Assembly: GCF_025821625.1 (NCBI RefSeq)
Contig: NZ_JACKSH010000026.1
Location: forward strand, 80,714 to 144,713
DNA from: Mycolicibacterium pyrenivorans
Lineage (GTDB): Bacteria; Actinomycetota; Actinomycetes; Mycobacteriales; Mycobacteriaceae
Length of the DNA stretch: 64,000 nt
Direction: 5' to 3'
A program made the position numbers and the translations under genes. This document shows positions 28,606-39,492 of this stretch, in pieces (the first letter of the stretch is position 1; each line of letters starts with the position of its first letter). The notes below the pieces were generated by a model. That model had not been told where the DNA came from, made no database searches, and was given only the letters and a program-made list of their open reading frames with translations.

Positions 28606-30551
28606 TGCCGATCTCGGGTTCGCCTGGCGCGCAACACAACAAACCCGATGGCCAATACGACCAGCGACGCGGCAACGGCCACTGCCGCCCAGACCCACCA
28701 CGGCCGTCCAGTCGACGTCTCGGCCTGCGCTCCGGTTTCGACGTCGGCGGTGGTGTCGACGACGACCGGTTGCCTGCCCGGCGCGCCGATGAGCGCCGTG
28801 CCGTCGACATTGGACCAGCGCTGGGGGTTCTGGCCGAGCCAGACCAGCAGCGCGTCCAGCTGCTCGGACGCCCCGGTCGACGTGGCGATCAGCATGCTGC
28901 GCCGACCGTCGTGGACCACCTGCAGCGAGCCGAAACCCAGCACCGGGTCGAGGCGCAGGGTGGTCGTCTCCCCCGGCGCGTCGGCCCGCTCGACGGTGAG
29001 CTCACCGTCGGCGTCGGCCGCGACCGGGAGGTCGATCCCGTCCTCGGTCCACCCGCCGGGACTGATCAGGACCGCGGGCCCGCCGCCGGCGATCGCATCC
29101 TGCAACGGCATCACCGTGGTGTCGATCGGCAGTGCGCTGAGTCGCTGCAACCCGACCATGATCGCGGCGGCCCTTCTGGTGTCGTCCAGTCCACCGTCGA
29201 TGCCCACCACGGTGCGCGGCATCAGCGCCTGTGGCAGCGACTGGAAGCCTCCCGGAACGGGCGGCTGCGCGGGGCTGGTCAGCACCGGGCTGTCACCGTC
29301 GATGGTCAGCGTCAACGGCTGGAACTCGCCGCAACGGCCGGTGTTTCCGCTGATGTCGAGTCTCAGCGCGAGGGTGGTGTACCGCTGCAGGAGATCATCG
29401 GGGACGTCGACCCAGCGATCGATCGTGCCCGACGGGTCAGCAGGCCAGCGGTCGACGGTGTCCCCGGCGATCGAGGCCACCAACTGTCCGCCGATGGATT
29501 CGGGCAGTGGGGTGTAGGACCCGCGCAGATGGACCCGGACACCGTGCGCCGAGCGGCCCAGGCGGGTCTGGTCGAGGCCGATCCCGACCTGCGGCGACAG
29601 CGCGGTGGCATTGACCCCCGGCTGCCCCAGCCTGCGCAGCGTCGTCTGGTCACCCGGCAGCTGCGGCGTCGAAGCCAACGGTCCGGCAACGGCCTTGGAG
29701 GCGATCGCGAGGCGATCGAGATCGCTGGTGAGCAACCGGCTCTGGTTGCCCAGCTGCTCGGCCGGACCGGCGACGAGCAGCGCGGGCACCCCGCCGGAGC
29801 CCAGCAGCGAGACGCCGACGTCGGCGGCCTCCCTGATGACGATGTGCCGTTGCAGCGGCGCCGACGGTTCGGCAGGAGCGGCCTGCCCCTCGGCCAGCGG
29901 AGCGACCGCGATGTCGGGGTACTGGGTGCCGTAGTGTGCGGCGACTGCCGTCACCAACCGGACCGCCGCATCCGACTCCGCCTGGGACGGTTGCGCATCG
30001 ACGAAGACGGTGAGCTGACGCAACACCGGGGGCAGGAAGTCGGCCACCGTGACCGGGACCTGTTCCACGCCGGCGAACGTCACGCTGCCGTCGGACAATC
30101 GCAGCGGGTTGGTCGGATCCAGGCAGTACCCGTCGACCGGAAGGATGTAGGTCCGCAAGGTCAGGCTCACCGCGTTGTCCACTATCGCCGCACCCGCGAG
30201 TGGGATGACGACGGGGGCACGATCCCCTGGCGGGGCGTCGACCCGGGCGATCGTGCGCTCGCCCTGCATGACGGTGATAGTCGCGCTCCGCACATTGACA
30301 GGCAGTTGCGTGATTGCGTTCAGCGCGACAGGTTCCAGTCCCGGCGGTACCGGGACGTTCAGGATCTCGGTGCCCTGGATACCGTAAAACGCCAGATCGG
30401 CCGCCGCCCCGAGCTGCGCCAGCGGAAGGGTCGGCGCGGCGGACACACCACCGGTGTCGGGAGGCTGACTCCTTGCCGCAGGCGATACCAGCAAAGTGGT
30501 TAGCGCGACTGCCATCAGCAATCTTACGAGGATTGCAGAGTATCGTCTCAT
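28602..30551 (-). CDS. secreted, C-terminally anchored BcsB-like protein
   Basis: 649 residues with a signal peptide (MRRYSAILVRLLMAVALTTLLVSPAARS) and a single C-terminal membrane helix (WWVWAAVAVAASLVVLAIGFVVLRARR). Between them lie alternating beta-rich and Rossmann-like segments, including PALLVAGPAEQLGNQSRLL and MLIATSTGASEQLDALLVWL. This is the architecture of BcsB, the extracytoplasmic partner of cellulose synthase. It heads a four-gene run with 4-nt overlaps. Similarity is architectural and needs a profile search. The polymer is unknown. Confidence 0.65.
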   Translation of the reverse strand: MRRYSAILVRLLMAVALTTLLVSPAARSQPPDTGGVSAAPTLPLAQLGAAADLAFYGIQGTEILNVPVPPGLEPVALNAITQLPVNVRSATITVMQGERTIARVDAPPGDRAPVVIPLAGAAIVDNAVSLTLRTYILPVDGYCLDPTNPLRLSDGSVTFAGVEQVPVTVADFLPPVLRQLTVFVDAQPSQAESDAAVRLVTAVAAHYGTQYPDIAVAPLAEGQAAPAEPSAPLQRHIVIREAADVGVSLLGSGGVPALLVAGPAEQLGNQSRLLTSDLDRLAIASKAVAGPLASTPQLPGDQTTLRRLGQPGVNATALSPQVGIGLDQTRLGRSAHGVRVHLRGSYTPLPESIGGQLVASIAGDTVDRWPADPSGTIDRWVDVPDDLLQRYTTLALRLDISGNTGRCGEFQPLTLTIDGDSPVLTSPAQPPVPGGFQSLPQALMPRTVVGIDGGLDDTRRAAAIMVGLQRLSALPIDTTVMPLQDAIAGGGPAVLISPGGWTEDGIDLPVAADADGELTVERADAPGETTTLRLDPVLGFGSLQVVHDGRRSMLIATSTGASEQLDALLVWLGQNPQRWSNVDGTALIGAPGRQPVVVDTTADVETGAQAETSTGRPWWVWAAVAVAASLVVLAIGFVVLRARRTRDRQ

Positions 30552-30635
30552 CGCAGGTCAGCGTAGTGGTGCCGTTGGCTCCGCAAACCCTATTGAGGGG
30601 ACTCTTACACCTCCGCCAGATCTTTTGGCGACACG

Positions 30636-30673
30636 CGAAGCCCCCGCCGCCGAGGTGGCGTGCGGGGGCTTCG
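30636..30673 (-). terminator. intrinsic terminator of the S10 operon
   Basis: A perfect 12-bp stem: CGAAGCCCCCGC (30636-30647) with GCGGGGGCTTCG (30662-30673), and a 14-nt loop that can pair internally (CGCC/GGCG). It lies 35 bp after the rpsQ stop and separates it from the BcsB-like gene. Confidence 0.82.
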
Positions 30674-30708
30674 TGCGGAAAAGCGGTAGAGCCGGGAAAG
30701 GCTCGAGC

Positions 30709-31026
30709 CTACTTGGCCTTCTCGAGGATCTCGACGAGACGCCAGCGCTTCGTCGCCGACAGCGGCCGGGTCTCCATCAACGAAACACGGTCGCCGACAC
30801 CGGCATCGCCGTTCTCGTCGTGCGCCTTGACCTTGCTCGTGGTCCGGATGATCTTGCCGTAGAGCGGGTGGCTCTTGCGATCTTCCAACTCGACCACGAT
30901 GGTCTTCTGCATCTTGTCGCTGACGACGTAGCCGATCGCGGTCTTGCGGCGACCGCGGGGCTTCTCGGTGCGCGGGGTCTTCTTGGGACCGGGCTGGGCG
31001 CCCTTTTCCGTTGTCTTCTCGGCCAT
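30709..31026 (-). CDS. rpsQ: 30S ribosomal protein S17
   Basis: 105 residues with a basic N-terminal extension ([25 protein letters not shown]) before the OB-fold core ([33 protein letters not shown]). The start overlaps the rpmC stop (TAATG). It is the last gene of the S10 operon; rplN, usually next, lies beyond the polysaccharide and sulfatase genes. Confidence 0.97.
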   Translation of the reverse strand: MAEKTTEKGAQPGPKKTPRTEKPRGRRKTAIGYVVSDKMQKTIVVELEDRKSHPLYGKIIRTTSKVKAHDENGDAGVGDRVSLMETRPLSATKRWRLVEILEKAK

Positions 31027-31259
31027 TACGAATCCTCACCTCCGGGTCCGGCGGCCAGACCCAATTCACGTTCGCGCAGCACGGTGTAGACGCGTGCGAT
31101 CTCCTGCCGCACCACACGCAGCCGGCGGTTGTTGGCAAGCTGGCCGGTCGCCATCTGGAAGCGCAGGTTGAACAGCTCTTCCTTGGACTCACGCAGCTTG
31201 TCGGTCAGTTCGTCGTCGGTGAGCTCGCGCAGTTCGCCGGTCGTGGTTCCGACTGCCAT
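31026..31259 (-). CDS. rpmC: 50S ribosomal protein L29
   Basis: 77 residues from ATG 31259 ([24 protein letters not shown]); the upstream ORF extension is shadow reading in rplP. It is a two-helix hairpin ([31 protein letters not shown]) near the tunnel exit. It overlaps rplP and rpsQ by 1 nt each. Confidence 0.96.
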   Translation of the reverse strand: MAVGTTTGELRELTDDELTDKLRESKEELFNLRFQMATGQLANNRRLRVVRQEIARVYTVLRERELGLAAGPGGEDS

Positions 31260-31675
31260 CAGAACTGCTCCTCTCTGGTGACGATGCGTGCCTTGATAGG
31301 CAGCTTGTGGATGGCACGGGTCAACGCTTCCCTGGCGATCTTCTCGTCGGGGTAGCTCAGCTCGAACAACACCCGGCCGGGCTTGACGTTGGCGACCCAC
31401 CACTCCGGCGAGCCCTTACCCGAACCCATGCGGGTCTCGGCCGGCTTCTTGGTCAGCGGGCGGTCCGGGAAGATGTTGATCCACACCTTGCCGCCACGCT
31501 TGATGTGCCGGTTGATGGCGATACGAGCGGACTCGATCTGCCGGTTGGTGATGTAGGCATGGCCGAGGGCCTGGATGCCGTAGTCGCCGAAGCTCACCGA
31601 GGTGCCGCCGCTGGCGATGCCGCGCTGCTGCGGGTGGTGCTGCTTGCGGTGCTTGACCTTGCGGGGAATAAGCAT
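31259..31675 (-). CDS. rplP: 50S ribosomal protein L16
   Basis: 138 residues: [37 protein letters not shown], then [47 protein letters not shown]16 organises the A-site tRNA contact region. It lies 3 nt after rpsC and overlaps rpmC by one base. Confidence 0.97.
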   Translation of the reverse strand: MLIPRKVKHRKQHHPQQRGIASGGTSVSFGDYGIQALGHAYITNRQIESARIAINRHIKRGGKVWINIFPDRPLTKKPAETRMGSGKGSPEWWVANVKPGRVLFELSYPDEKIAREALTRAIHKLPIKARIVTREEQF

Positions 31676-31678
31676 TGG

Positions 31679-33053
<1,375 letters not shown>

Positions 33054-33054
<1 letters not shown>

Positions 33055-33335
33055 TACCGCCTCTTGCTCTTCCGGTCATCCTTGATGTGACCCTTGAAGG
33101 TGCGTGTGGGCGCGAACTCGCCCAGCTTGTGCCCGACCATCGCCTCGGTGACGAACACCGGGACATGCTTGCGACCGTCGTGGACGGCGAAGGTGTGCCC
33201 GATGAAGTCGGGGATGATGGTCGACCGACGGGACCAGGTCTTGATGACCTGCTTGGTGTTCTTCTCGTTCTGGACGTCGACCTTCTTGAGCAGATGGTCG
33301 TCGACGAACGGGCCCTTCTTCAGGCTGCGTGGCAT
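33054..33335 (-). CDS. rpsS: 30S ribosomal protein S19
   Basis: 93 residues: [65 protein letters not shown]. It lies in the 30S head near the A-site finger bridge. 12 nt after rplB. Confidence 0.97.
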
Positions 33336-33347
33336 CGCTGGCTACTC

Positions 33348-34187
33348 CTAGCGCTTATTCTTGCCGGTGCGCCGGCGTCGGACGATGAGCTTGTCGCTCG
33401 GCTTGTTCGGCTTGCGGGTGCGGCCCTCGGGCTTGCCCCACGGGCTCACCGGGTGACGGCCACCGGAGGTCTTACCCTCACCACCACCGTGCGGGTGGTC
33501 GACCGGGTTCATCACGACACCACGCACGGTCGGGCGCTTGCCCTTCCAACGCATCCGGCCGGCCTTGCCCCAGTTGATGTTCGCCTGCTCGGCGTTGCCG
33601 ACCTCGCCGACGGTGGCGCGGCAGCGCACGTCGACGCGGCGGATCTCACCGCTGGGCATACGCAGGGAGGCGTAGGTGCCCTCCTTGCCCAGCAGCTGGA
33701 TGCTGGCACCGGCCGACCGGGCCAGCTTCGCCCCGCCACCGGGGCGCAGCTCCACCGCGTGGATCACGGTGCCGGAGGGGATGTTGCGCAACGGCAGGTT
33801 GTTGCCCGGCTTGATGTCGGCGTTGGCGCCGGACTCCACGATGTGCCCCTGCGCAAGGCCCTGCGGCGCGATGATGTAGCGCTTCTCGCCGTCGAGATAG
33901 TGCAGCAGCGCGATGCGCGCGGTGCGGTTCGGGTCGTACTCGATGTGCGCGACCTTGGCGTTGACGCCGTCCTTGTCGTGGCGACGGAAGTCGATCACCC
34001 GGTAGGCACGCTTGTGGCCACCACCCTTGTGGCGGGTGGTGATGCGGCCGTGTGCGTTACGTCCGCCCTTGCCGTGCAGCGGGCGCACCAGCGACTTCTC
34101 CGGATGGTCGCGGGTGACCTCGGCGAAGTCGGCGACGCTGGAGCCGCGGCGACCGGGGGTCGTCGGCTTGTACTTGCGAATTCCCAT
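33348..34187 (-). CDS. rplB: 50S ribosomal protein L2
   Basis: 279 residues with the RNA-binding N-terminal domain ([21 protein letters not shown]) and the C-terminal peptidyl-transferase-associated region ([33 protein letters not shown]), including the conserved His of HPHGGGEG. Essential for subunit joining. 42 nt after rplW. Confidence 0.98.
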   Translation of the reverse strand: MGIRKYKPTTPGRRGSSVADFAEVTRDHPEKSLVRPLHGKGGRNAHGRITTRHKGGGHKRAYRVIDFRRHDKDGVNAKVAHIEYDPNRTARIALLHYLDGEKRYIIAPQGLAQGHIVESGANADIKPGNNLPLRNIPSGTVIHAVELRPGGGAKLARSAGASIQLLGKEGTYASLRMPSGEIRRVDVRCRATVGEVGNAEQANINWGKAGRMRWKGKRPTVRGVVMNPVDHPHGGGEGKTSGGRHPVSPWGKPEGRTRKPNKPSDKLIVRRRRTGKNKR

Positions 34188-34229
34188 GTCTGTTAAGTCC
34201 TCTTGCCAGTTCTACCTGCCGGCCGGGGC

Positions 34230-34532
34230 CTAGGCAGGAGCTCCGAACAGGTCGATGGGCTTGCTGCCCGCGGCCAGGGTGACGATCGCGCGCTTGGTGC
34301 TCTTGCGCTGTCCGTATCCGGCGCGGGTGCGCTTGCGCTTGCCCTGGCGGTTGAGGGTGTTCACCGAGTCGACCTTGACCTTGAAGATCTTTTCGATCGC
34401 GATCTTGATCTGCGTCTTGTTCGAATCGGGGTGCACCACGAACGTGTACACGTTGTCCTCGATCAGCCCGTACGACTTCTCCGAGATGACGGGGGCCAGG
34501 ATGATGTCGCGGGGGTCGGTCACGGTAGCCAT
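34230..34532 (-). CDS. rplW: 50S ribosomal protein L23
   Basis: 100 residues: [67 protein letters not shown]. It docks trigger factor and SRP at the tunnel exit. Overlaps rplD by 1 nt. Confidence 0.97.
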   Translation of the reverse strand: MATVTDPRDIILAPVISEKSYGLIEDNVYTFVVHPDSNKTQIKIAIEKIFKVKVDSVNTLNRQGKRKRTRAGYGQRKSTKRAIVTLAAGSKPIDLFGAPA

Positions 34533-35191
34533 CAGGCCGAAACCTCCTCAGTCTTCACATTTGCCGCGATGTAGGCGTCGAGGGCCTCGACGCTGAACAC
34601 CACGTCGTCTGCGTCGAGCACGTCGTAGGTGTTCAGTTGGTCCGGCGAGATCACATGCACGCCAGGCAGATTGCGGACGCTCCTGGCGCCCACCTCATCG
34701 GCGCGGCCGATGACGACGAGCACCTTTTTATTCTTGGCCGTGTTGTCGGCCAATAGGCTCGCCAGGAACGCCTTGGCGCTCTTGGTCGACGGGACCTGAC
34801 CGCTCACCAGTTCGGTGATCGCGTGGATGCGCTCGTTGCGCGCCCGGTCCGAGAGCGCCCCGCGCAGCGCGGCGGCGATCATCTTCTTCGGGGTCCGCTG
34901 GCTGTAGTCGCGCGGCTGCGGTCCGTGCACGACGCCACCGCCGGCGAACTGGGGCGCGCGGGTCGAACCCTGACGGGCGCGGCCGGTGCCCTTCTGCCGG
35001 TACGGCTTCTTGCCGCCGCCGGAGACCTCACCACGGGTCTTGGTCGAGTGCGTGCCCTGACGCTTGGCGGCCAACTGCGCGATGACGACCTGGTGCATCA
35101 GCGCGATGTTGGGCTCCACGTCGAACAGCTCGGCGGGCAACTCGACGCTGCCGTCTTTCTTGCCGGCCGGCGTCCTCACATCAATTTTCAT
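34532..35191 (-). CDS. rplD: 50S ribosomal protein L4
   Basis: 219 residues. The tunnel loop is seen in [45 protein letters not shown]. The C-terminal Rossmann-like domain ends [21 protein letters not shown]. In enterobacteria L4 also represses the S10 operon through its leader; the 218-nt leader here could be compared. Overlaps rplC by 1 nt. Confidence 0.97.
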   Translation of the reverse strand: MKIDVRTPAGKKDGSVELPAELFDVEPNIALMHQVVIAQLAAKRQGTHSTKTRGEVSGGGKKPYRQKGTGRARQGSTRAPQFAGGGVVHGPQPRDYSQRTPKKMIAAALRGALSDRARNERIHAITELVSGQVPSTKSAKAFLASLLADNTAKNKKVLVVIGRADEVGARSVRNLPGVHVISPDQLNTYDVLDADDVVFSVEALDAYIAANVKTEEVSA

Positions 35192-35844
35192 TACTTCTCG
35201 CCTCGCTTGATTGCGGTGCGCACAACAACCAGACCACCGTTGCGGCCGGGGATGGCGCCCTTGATCAACAGCACACCGTTCTCGGCGTCGACCTTGTGCA
35301 CCTTGAGGTTCTGGGTGGTGATGCGATCGCTGCCCATCCGACCCGACATGCGCGTGCCCTTGAAGACGCGACCCGGGGTGGCGCAGCCACCGATCGAGCC
35401 CGGCCTGCGGTGGACCGCCTGGGCGCCGTGGCTGGCGCCCTGGCCCTTGAAGCCGTGGCGCTTCATGGTGCCCGCGAAGCCCTTGCCTTTCGAGGTGCCC
35501 GTCACGTCGACGTAGACCCCGTCGGCGAAGATCTCCGCGGTCAGCTCCTGGCCGACCTCGTACTCGGAGGCGGCGGCGTCGTCGTCGAGCCGGAGCTCGG
35601 CGAGGTGACGGCGCGGGTTCACCCCCGCGGCGGCGTACTGACCGGCGACCGGCTTGTTCACCTTGCGCGGGCTGATCTCGCCGTAGGCGAGCTGCACGGC
35701 GCTGTAGCCGTCGCGCTCGGGGGTGCGGATGCGGGTCACCACGTTGGGGCCGGCCTTGACGACCGTGACTGGGACGACCTTGTTGTTCTCGTCGAACACC
35801 TGCGTCATGCCCAGCTTGGTGCCCAGAATTCCTTTTCTAGCCAT
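35191..35844 (-). CDS. rplC: 50S ribosomal protein L3
   Basis: 217 residues: [34 protein letters not shown] and the extended arm reaching the peptidyl-transferase centre ([45 protein letters not shown]). Changes near this arm confer linezolid resistance in mycobacteria; the arm looks ordinary here. 15 nt after rpsJ. Confidence 0.97.
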   Translation of the reverse strand: MARKGILGTKLGMTQVFDENNKVVPVTVVKAGPNVVTRIRTPERDGYSAVQLAYGEISPRKVNKPVAGQYAAAGVNPRRHLAELRLDDDAAASEYEVGQELTAEIFADGVYVDVTGTSKGKGFAGTMKRHGFKGQGASHGAQAVHRRPGSIGGCATPGRVFKGTRMSGRMGSDRITTQNLKVHKVDAENGVLLIKGAIPGRNGGLVVVRTAIKRGEK

Positions 35845-35859
35845 GAATCTCTGGTTCTC

Positions 35860-36165
35860 CTACTGGATATTGACGTCGACGCTGGCCGGCAGATCGATGC
35901 GCATCAGGGCGTCAACGGTCTTCGGGGTCGGGTCGAGGATGTCGATCAGGCGCTTGTGCGTACGCATCTCGAAGTGCTCTCGCGAGTCCTTGTACTTGTG
36001 CGGGGAGCGGATGACGCAGTACACGTTCTTCTCCGTCGGCAGCGGCACCGGGCCGACCACGCTGGCGCCCGTCCTGGTGACTGTCTCCACGATCTTGCGC
36101 GCTGAGGCATCGATCGCCTCATGGTCGTAGGCCTTGAGCCTGATGCGGATCTTTTGTCCCGCCAC
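35860..36165 (-). CDS. rpsJ: 30S ribosomal protein S10 (NusE)
   Basis: 101 residues: [72 protein letters not shown]. It is part of the 30S head and the NusB/NusG partner in antitermination. First gene of the S10 operon, behind a leader of about 218 nt. Confidence 0.98.
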
Positions 36166-36481
36166 GCTTCTCCTACCTCACTACTAACGGGCCCGAAAAC
36201 TCTGGGCCTGGCTGTGCCGCCGCTGTTTACCTGTCTGTGGTCCACCGACCCCCGCGGTCGGGTGTGTCGCCCTCACGCACACTCAGTCGCGGCGAAAAAA
36301 CCCGTCACGATCGAGGTTGGGACCGGATACGCCCGCGAGGGCGCTGGTCGCATGCCCGGCCAGGCGAACCTGGCTCAAGGCAACCCGAACAGTATGCCTC
36401 AGATCCGGGCCTCCTCCAAATCTCCGCAGGAGGCCGCCGGGCATGGGGCAGGTGCACACAAAACTACCCTCCGACGTGCGG
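36166..36481. other. rpsJ leader and promoter region (316 bp without a gene)
   Basis: This stretch lies between rpsJ and the 3' end of the esterase gene. It contains the rpsJ promoter (36391-36419) and a transcribed leader of about 218 nt with a GACC/GGTC dyad around 36255-36270 and a run of six A on the plus strand near 36297. No convincing ORF is seen. An L4- or S10-responsive leader is possible but not shown. Confidence 0.6.
36391..36419 (-). promoter_or_regulatory. promoter of the S10 operon
   Basis: On the minus strand TTGGAG (36419-36414), exactly 17 nt, CATACT (36396-36391). The predicted start is near 36384. The -35 and spacer match the rplN promoter, suggesting common regulation of both r-protein operons. 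Confidence 0.6.
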
Positions 36482-38107
36482 CTACTTCAGGGTGGCCCAG
36501 AACGGGCACTGGTGGATGCGGTCGAAATCGTCCATGACCGTGATGTCGTCGGGCTTCAAGGACAACCGCTTCCCCTTCGCCGGGTCGTCGCCGACCTCTG
36601 GCCAGGCGGGAAGACCGTCGGCGCCCGGTGCGCCGGTGCGGACGAACTCGCTCCAGTAGTCGATCATCTGCTCCGACAGCGTCTGCTGAGCGGGGCTCAG
36701 CGTGGGCGCATCGCCGACGTCGAACAGATAGCGCAGTTCCAGCGAGTGGCTGGCCCCGACCGGAAAGGGCAGGGTGCGCAGTGGCTCCGGCGCGGGCGCC
36801 TGTCGGTCGTTGAACTCGTAGGCGTAGACCGGGCCGTTGCGGGCGAGGTCGTCGGCGATGCGCTCATTCACGCAGGCGAACTCGCCGTCGGTCACCGCCG
36901 CTGAATAGGCCAGTGGCGCGCTACCGCCGTAACGGTCGAGTGGGTAGCGGTCGGCGACCGCGCCTGCGCCGGGGCCGAACGTCTCGGCCAGCACGTTCGG
37001 GTAGTCCTCGGGCGGCAGTTCGTCACCGCGCAGGTACTGCAGGGCCATGAAAAGGGTGAACTCGTCGCGGTTGCTGCCGATCACGATGGGAACCCGGGCC
37101 GCGTCCCCGTCGGCGAAGGCCACCATCGGATCCTTCGGCAGGATCTCCGTCCCGGTGACCGGGCCGCTCAACGCGTCATCTCCGATCCGGAAATACCGCA
37201 CCGGCTCGCGTAGCTTGTCGGCGGGCAGCGCACGCAGGCATTCGGCGGCGACCGCCGCATCACCGCACCCGACGTCTCGGGCGTAGTCGGTGCTGATCCG
37301 CTCCGCCTCGGGCAACGCGAGCTGGGCCTGGCACGGCCCGCTCTGGACGATCGCCGCGCCGAAGAGTCCCTGCGAACCCGGGGCGACGAGGTGGTCGCAC
37401 ACCGACATCCCGCCCGCGGACTCGCCGGCGACCGTGACCTTGCCGGGGTCGCCGCCGAACTGCGCGATGTTGTCGCGCACCCACCTCAGCGCGGCCTGCT
37501 GATCGGCCAGGCCGTAATTGCCCACGCGACCGGGAGAACCGAGCGCCGGGTGCGCCAGGAAGCCGAGGGTTCCCAGCCGGTAGTTGATCGTCACGACGAC
37601 GATGTCGCCGCGCGCGACGAGGCGCCGCGCGTCGTAGATTCCGCCGTTGCCGTTGAGGAACGCACCACCGTGGATCCAGACCATCACCGGCCGCGGCGGT
37701 GCGGGTCCCGGCTCCGGGTCGGTGGGCGTCCAGACGTTGAGGTTCAGGCAGTCCTCGTCGGTCTGGCGGCCCAACTCGAGGTCGCCCTCGAGATCCTGCA
37801 GGCAACGCGGGCCGAACCCGGTGCCGTCCCGCACCCCGTCCCACGCCGGCGCGGGCTCCGGGGGCTGCCAGCGCAGCGGCCCGACAGGCGGTGCGGCGTA
37901 AGGGATTCCGGCGAAGAGACGATGGTCCGGTGCGACGAGCCCGCGGACCGCCCCGGTCGCGGTCTGCACCACAGCCGGGTCGGCGGGTGCCTGCGCGGGC
38001 TCCGAGGCTTCGTGGGCGCATGCGGCGACCAGCATCAGCGCGGCCAGCACGCTCAGCCTCCGGGCGAACCGTCGGATCGGCACGCTGACCGAGCGTACTG
38101 GCGTCAT
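36482..38107 (-). CDS. secreted lipoprotein type-B carboxylesterase
   Basis: 541 residues with an N-terminal signal ending in the lipobox LVAAC (residues ~27-31). Alpha/beta hydrolase triad: Ser in VTVAGESAGGMSVCDHL, Glu in GSNRDEFTLF, His in GASHSLELRYLF. It also has the family signature EDCLNLNVWTP. It should hydrolyse carboxylic esters at the cell surface. The start may be ATG 38107 or GTG 38083, the latter giving a more typical signal. It is divergent from the first P450, with starts only about 50 bp apart. Confidence 0.88.
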   Translation of the reverse strand: MTPVRSVSVPIRRFARRLSVLAALMLVAACAHEASEPAQAPADPAVVQTATGAVRGLVAPDHRLFAGIPYAAPPVGPLRWQPPEPAPAWDGVRDGTGFGPRCLQDLEGDLELGRQTDEDCLNLNVWTPTDPEPGPAPPRPVMVWIHGGAFLNGNGGIYDARRLVARGDIVVVTINYRLGTLGFLAHPALGSPGRVGNYGLADQQAALRWVRDNIAQFGGDPGKVTVAGESAGGMSVCDHLVAPGSQGLFGAAIVQSGPCQAQLALPEAERISTDYARDVGCGDAAVAAECLRALPADKLREPVRYFRIGDDALSGPVTGTEILPKDPMVAFADGDAARVPIVIGSNRDEFTLFMALQYLRGDELPPEDYPNVLAETFGPGAGAVADRYPLDRYGGSAPLAYSAAVTDGEFACVNERIADDLARNGPVYAYEFNDRQAPAPEPLRTLPFPVGASHSLELRYLFDVGDAPTLSPAQQTLSEQMIDYWSEFVRTGAPGADGLPAWPEVGDDPAKGKRLSLKPDDITVMDDFDRIHQCPFWATLK

Positions 38108-38120
38108 CCATTACAGTGGA

Positions 38121-38136
38121 CTTGACACCCGTCAAG
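38121..38136. promoter_or_regulatory. operator-like inverted repeat before P450-1
   Basis: CTTGAC-ACCC-GTCAAG, a 6-4-6 inverted repeat 24 bp before the P450-1 start and 14 bp from the divergent esterase start. The identical 16-bp core, including the asymmetric ACCC centre, lies in the larger palindrome before P450-2. It is probably a shared regulator site. Confidence 0.6.
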
Positions 38137-38160
38137 TTTCAGCGCGAGCGAAGGCAGATC

Positions 38161-39423
38161 ATGAGCACACCGGTTATCGACGACGCGGGCAGCCGAGCGG
38201 CGGGAGTGCTGGCCGACCCGAAGGCCTACGCAGACGAGGCGCGCCTGCACGCCGCCCTCACCCATCTGCGCACGCACGCGCCGGTGTCCCTTGTCGATGT
38301 GCCCGACTACCGACCGTTCTGGGCGGTCACCAAGCACGCCGACATCATGGACATCGAGCGCGACAACGAGCTGTGGATCAACGCCCCCCGGCCGATGCTG
38401 CAGACCGCCGCGACCGACGACCTGTCGGCGGCCAACCTCGCCGCAGGCGGTGGACTGCGCACGTTGATCCACATGGACGACCCGCTGCACCGCGACATCC
38501 GCAAGATCGGCGCGGACTGGTTCCGGCCGAAGGCGATGCGCGCGTTGAAGACCCGCGTCGACGAACTGGCCAAGATCTACGTCGACAAGATGGTCGCCAA
38601 CGGCCCCGAGTGTGACTTCGTCCAGGAGGTCGCGGTCAACTTCCCGCTGTACGTGATCCTGTCGCTGCTGGGCCTGCCCGAGTCGGACTTCGGCCGCATG
38701 CTCAAGCTGACCCAGGAGATGTTCGGCGGTGACGACGACGAGCTCACCCGCGGCAAGAGCCCGCAGGAACTGCACGAGGTCATCACCGACTTCTTCCGGT
38801 ACTTCACCGCCCTGACCGCCGAGCGCAGGGCCCATCCGACCGAGGACCTGGCCTCGGCGATCGCCAACGCGAAGCTCGGCGGCGACTACCTCGACGACAT
38901 CGACTGCCTGTCCTACTACGTGATCGTCGCCAGCGCGGGGCACGACACCACCAGCGCCGCCATCTCCGGCGGCCTGCTGGCCCTGATCGAGAACCAGGAC
39001 CAGCTCGCGCGGCTGAAGGCGCAACCGGAGCTGATGGGCACCGCGGTCGAGGAGATGATCCGCTGGACCACCCCGGTCAAGGAGTTCATGCGCACCGCCA
39101 CCGCCGACACCGAGGTGCGCGGGGTGCCGATCAAGGAAGGTGAGTCGGTGCTGCTGTCCTACGTCTCGGCCAACCGCGACGAGGACATCTTCGACGAACC
39201 GTTCCGCTTCGACGTCGGCCGCGACCCGAACAAGCACCTGTCCTTCGGATACGGCGTGCACTTCTGCCTGGGCGCCGCACTGGCCAGGATGGAGATCAAC
39301 AGCTTCTTCAGCGAACTCGTCCCGCGCCTGGAGTCCATCGAACTGGCCGGCGACCCGGAGTTCATCGCGACGATCTTCGTCGGCGGGCTCAAGCACCTGC
39401 CGATCCGGTACGCGCTGGCCTGA
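38161..39423 (+). CDS. cytochrome P450 (first of a tandem pair)
   Basis: 420 residues from ATG 38161 (MSTPVIDDAGSRAAGVLADP), after AAGGCAG. I-helix oxygen-activation motif ASAGHDTTSAAISGG, ExxR-type region EEMIRWTTPVKEFMR and heme-binding FGYGVHFCLGAALAR, with the proximal Cys. It is a soluble class I P450 needing ferredoxin and reductase, neither of which is encoded nearby. It is highly similar over its whole length to the next gene, so recent duplication is likely. CYP family number not assigned; substrate unknown. Confidence 0.9.
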   Translation: MSTPVIDDAGSRAAGVLADPKAYADEARLHAALTHLRTHAPVSLVDVPDYRPFWAVTKHADIMDIERDNELWINAPRPMLQTAATDDLSAANLAAGGGLRTLIHMDDPLHRDIRKIGADWFRPKAMRALKTRVDELAKIYVDKMVANGPECDFVQEVAVNFPLYVILSLLGLPESDFGRMLKLTQEMFGGDDDELTRGKSPQELHEVITDFFRYFTALTAERRAHPTEDLASAIANAKLGGDYLDDIDCLSYYVIVASAGHDTTSAAISGGLLALIENQDQLARLKAQPELMGTAVEEMIRWTTPVKEFMRTATADTEVRGVPIKEGESVLLSYVSANRDEDIFDEPFRFDVGRDPNKHLSFGYGVHFCLGAALARMEINSFFSELVPRLESIELAGDPEFIATIFVGGLKHLPIRYALA

Positions 39424-39447
39424 TAGTTGTAGTGGCGCCGATCACAT

Positions 39448-39479
39448 AGACTGTGCTTGACACCCGTCAAGCACAGTCT
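39448..39479. promoter_or_regulatory. perfect 32-bp palindrome between the two P450 genes
   Basis: Arms AGACTGTGCTTGAC (39448-39461) and GTCAAGCACAGTCT (39466-39479) around ACCC. It contains the same CTTGACACCCGTCAAG core as the site before P450-1. It can serve as an operator for P450-2 and, as RNA, as a terminator hairpin for P450-1. The TTGACA it contains could also be a -35 element. Confidence 0.7.
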
Positions 39480-39492
39480 TGTGAGGAGCCCC

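Noticed and set aside
25607..30551. True cellulose synthase operon (bcsAB)
   Set aside because: No PilZ domain, no cellulase gene and extra GT-C and polytopic genes; only architecture matches, so the polymer is left unnamed.
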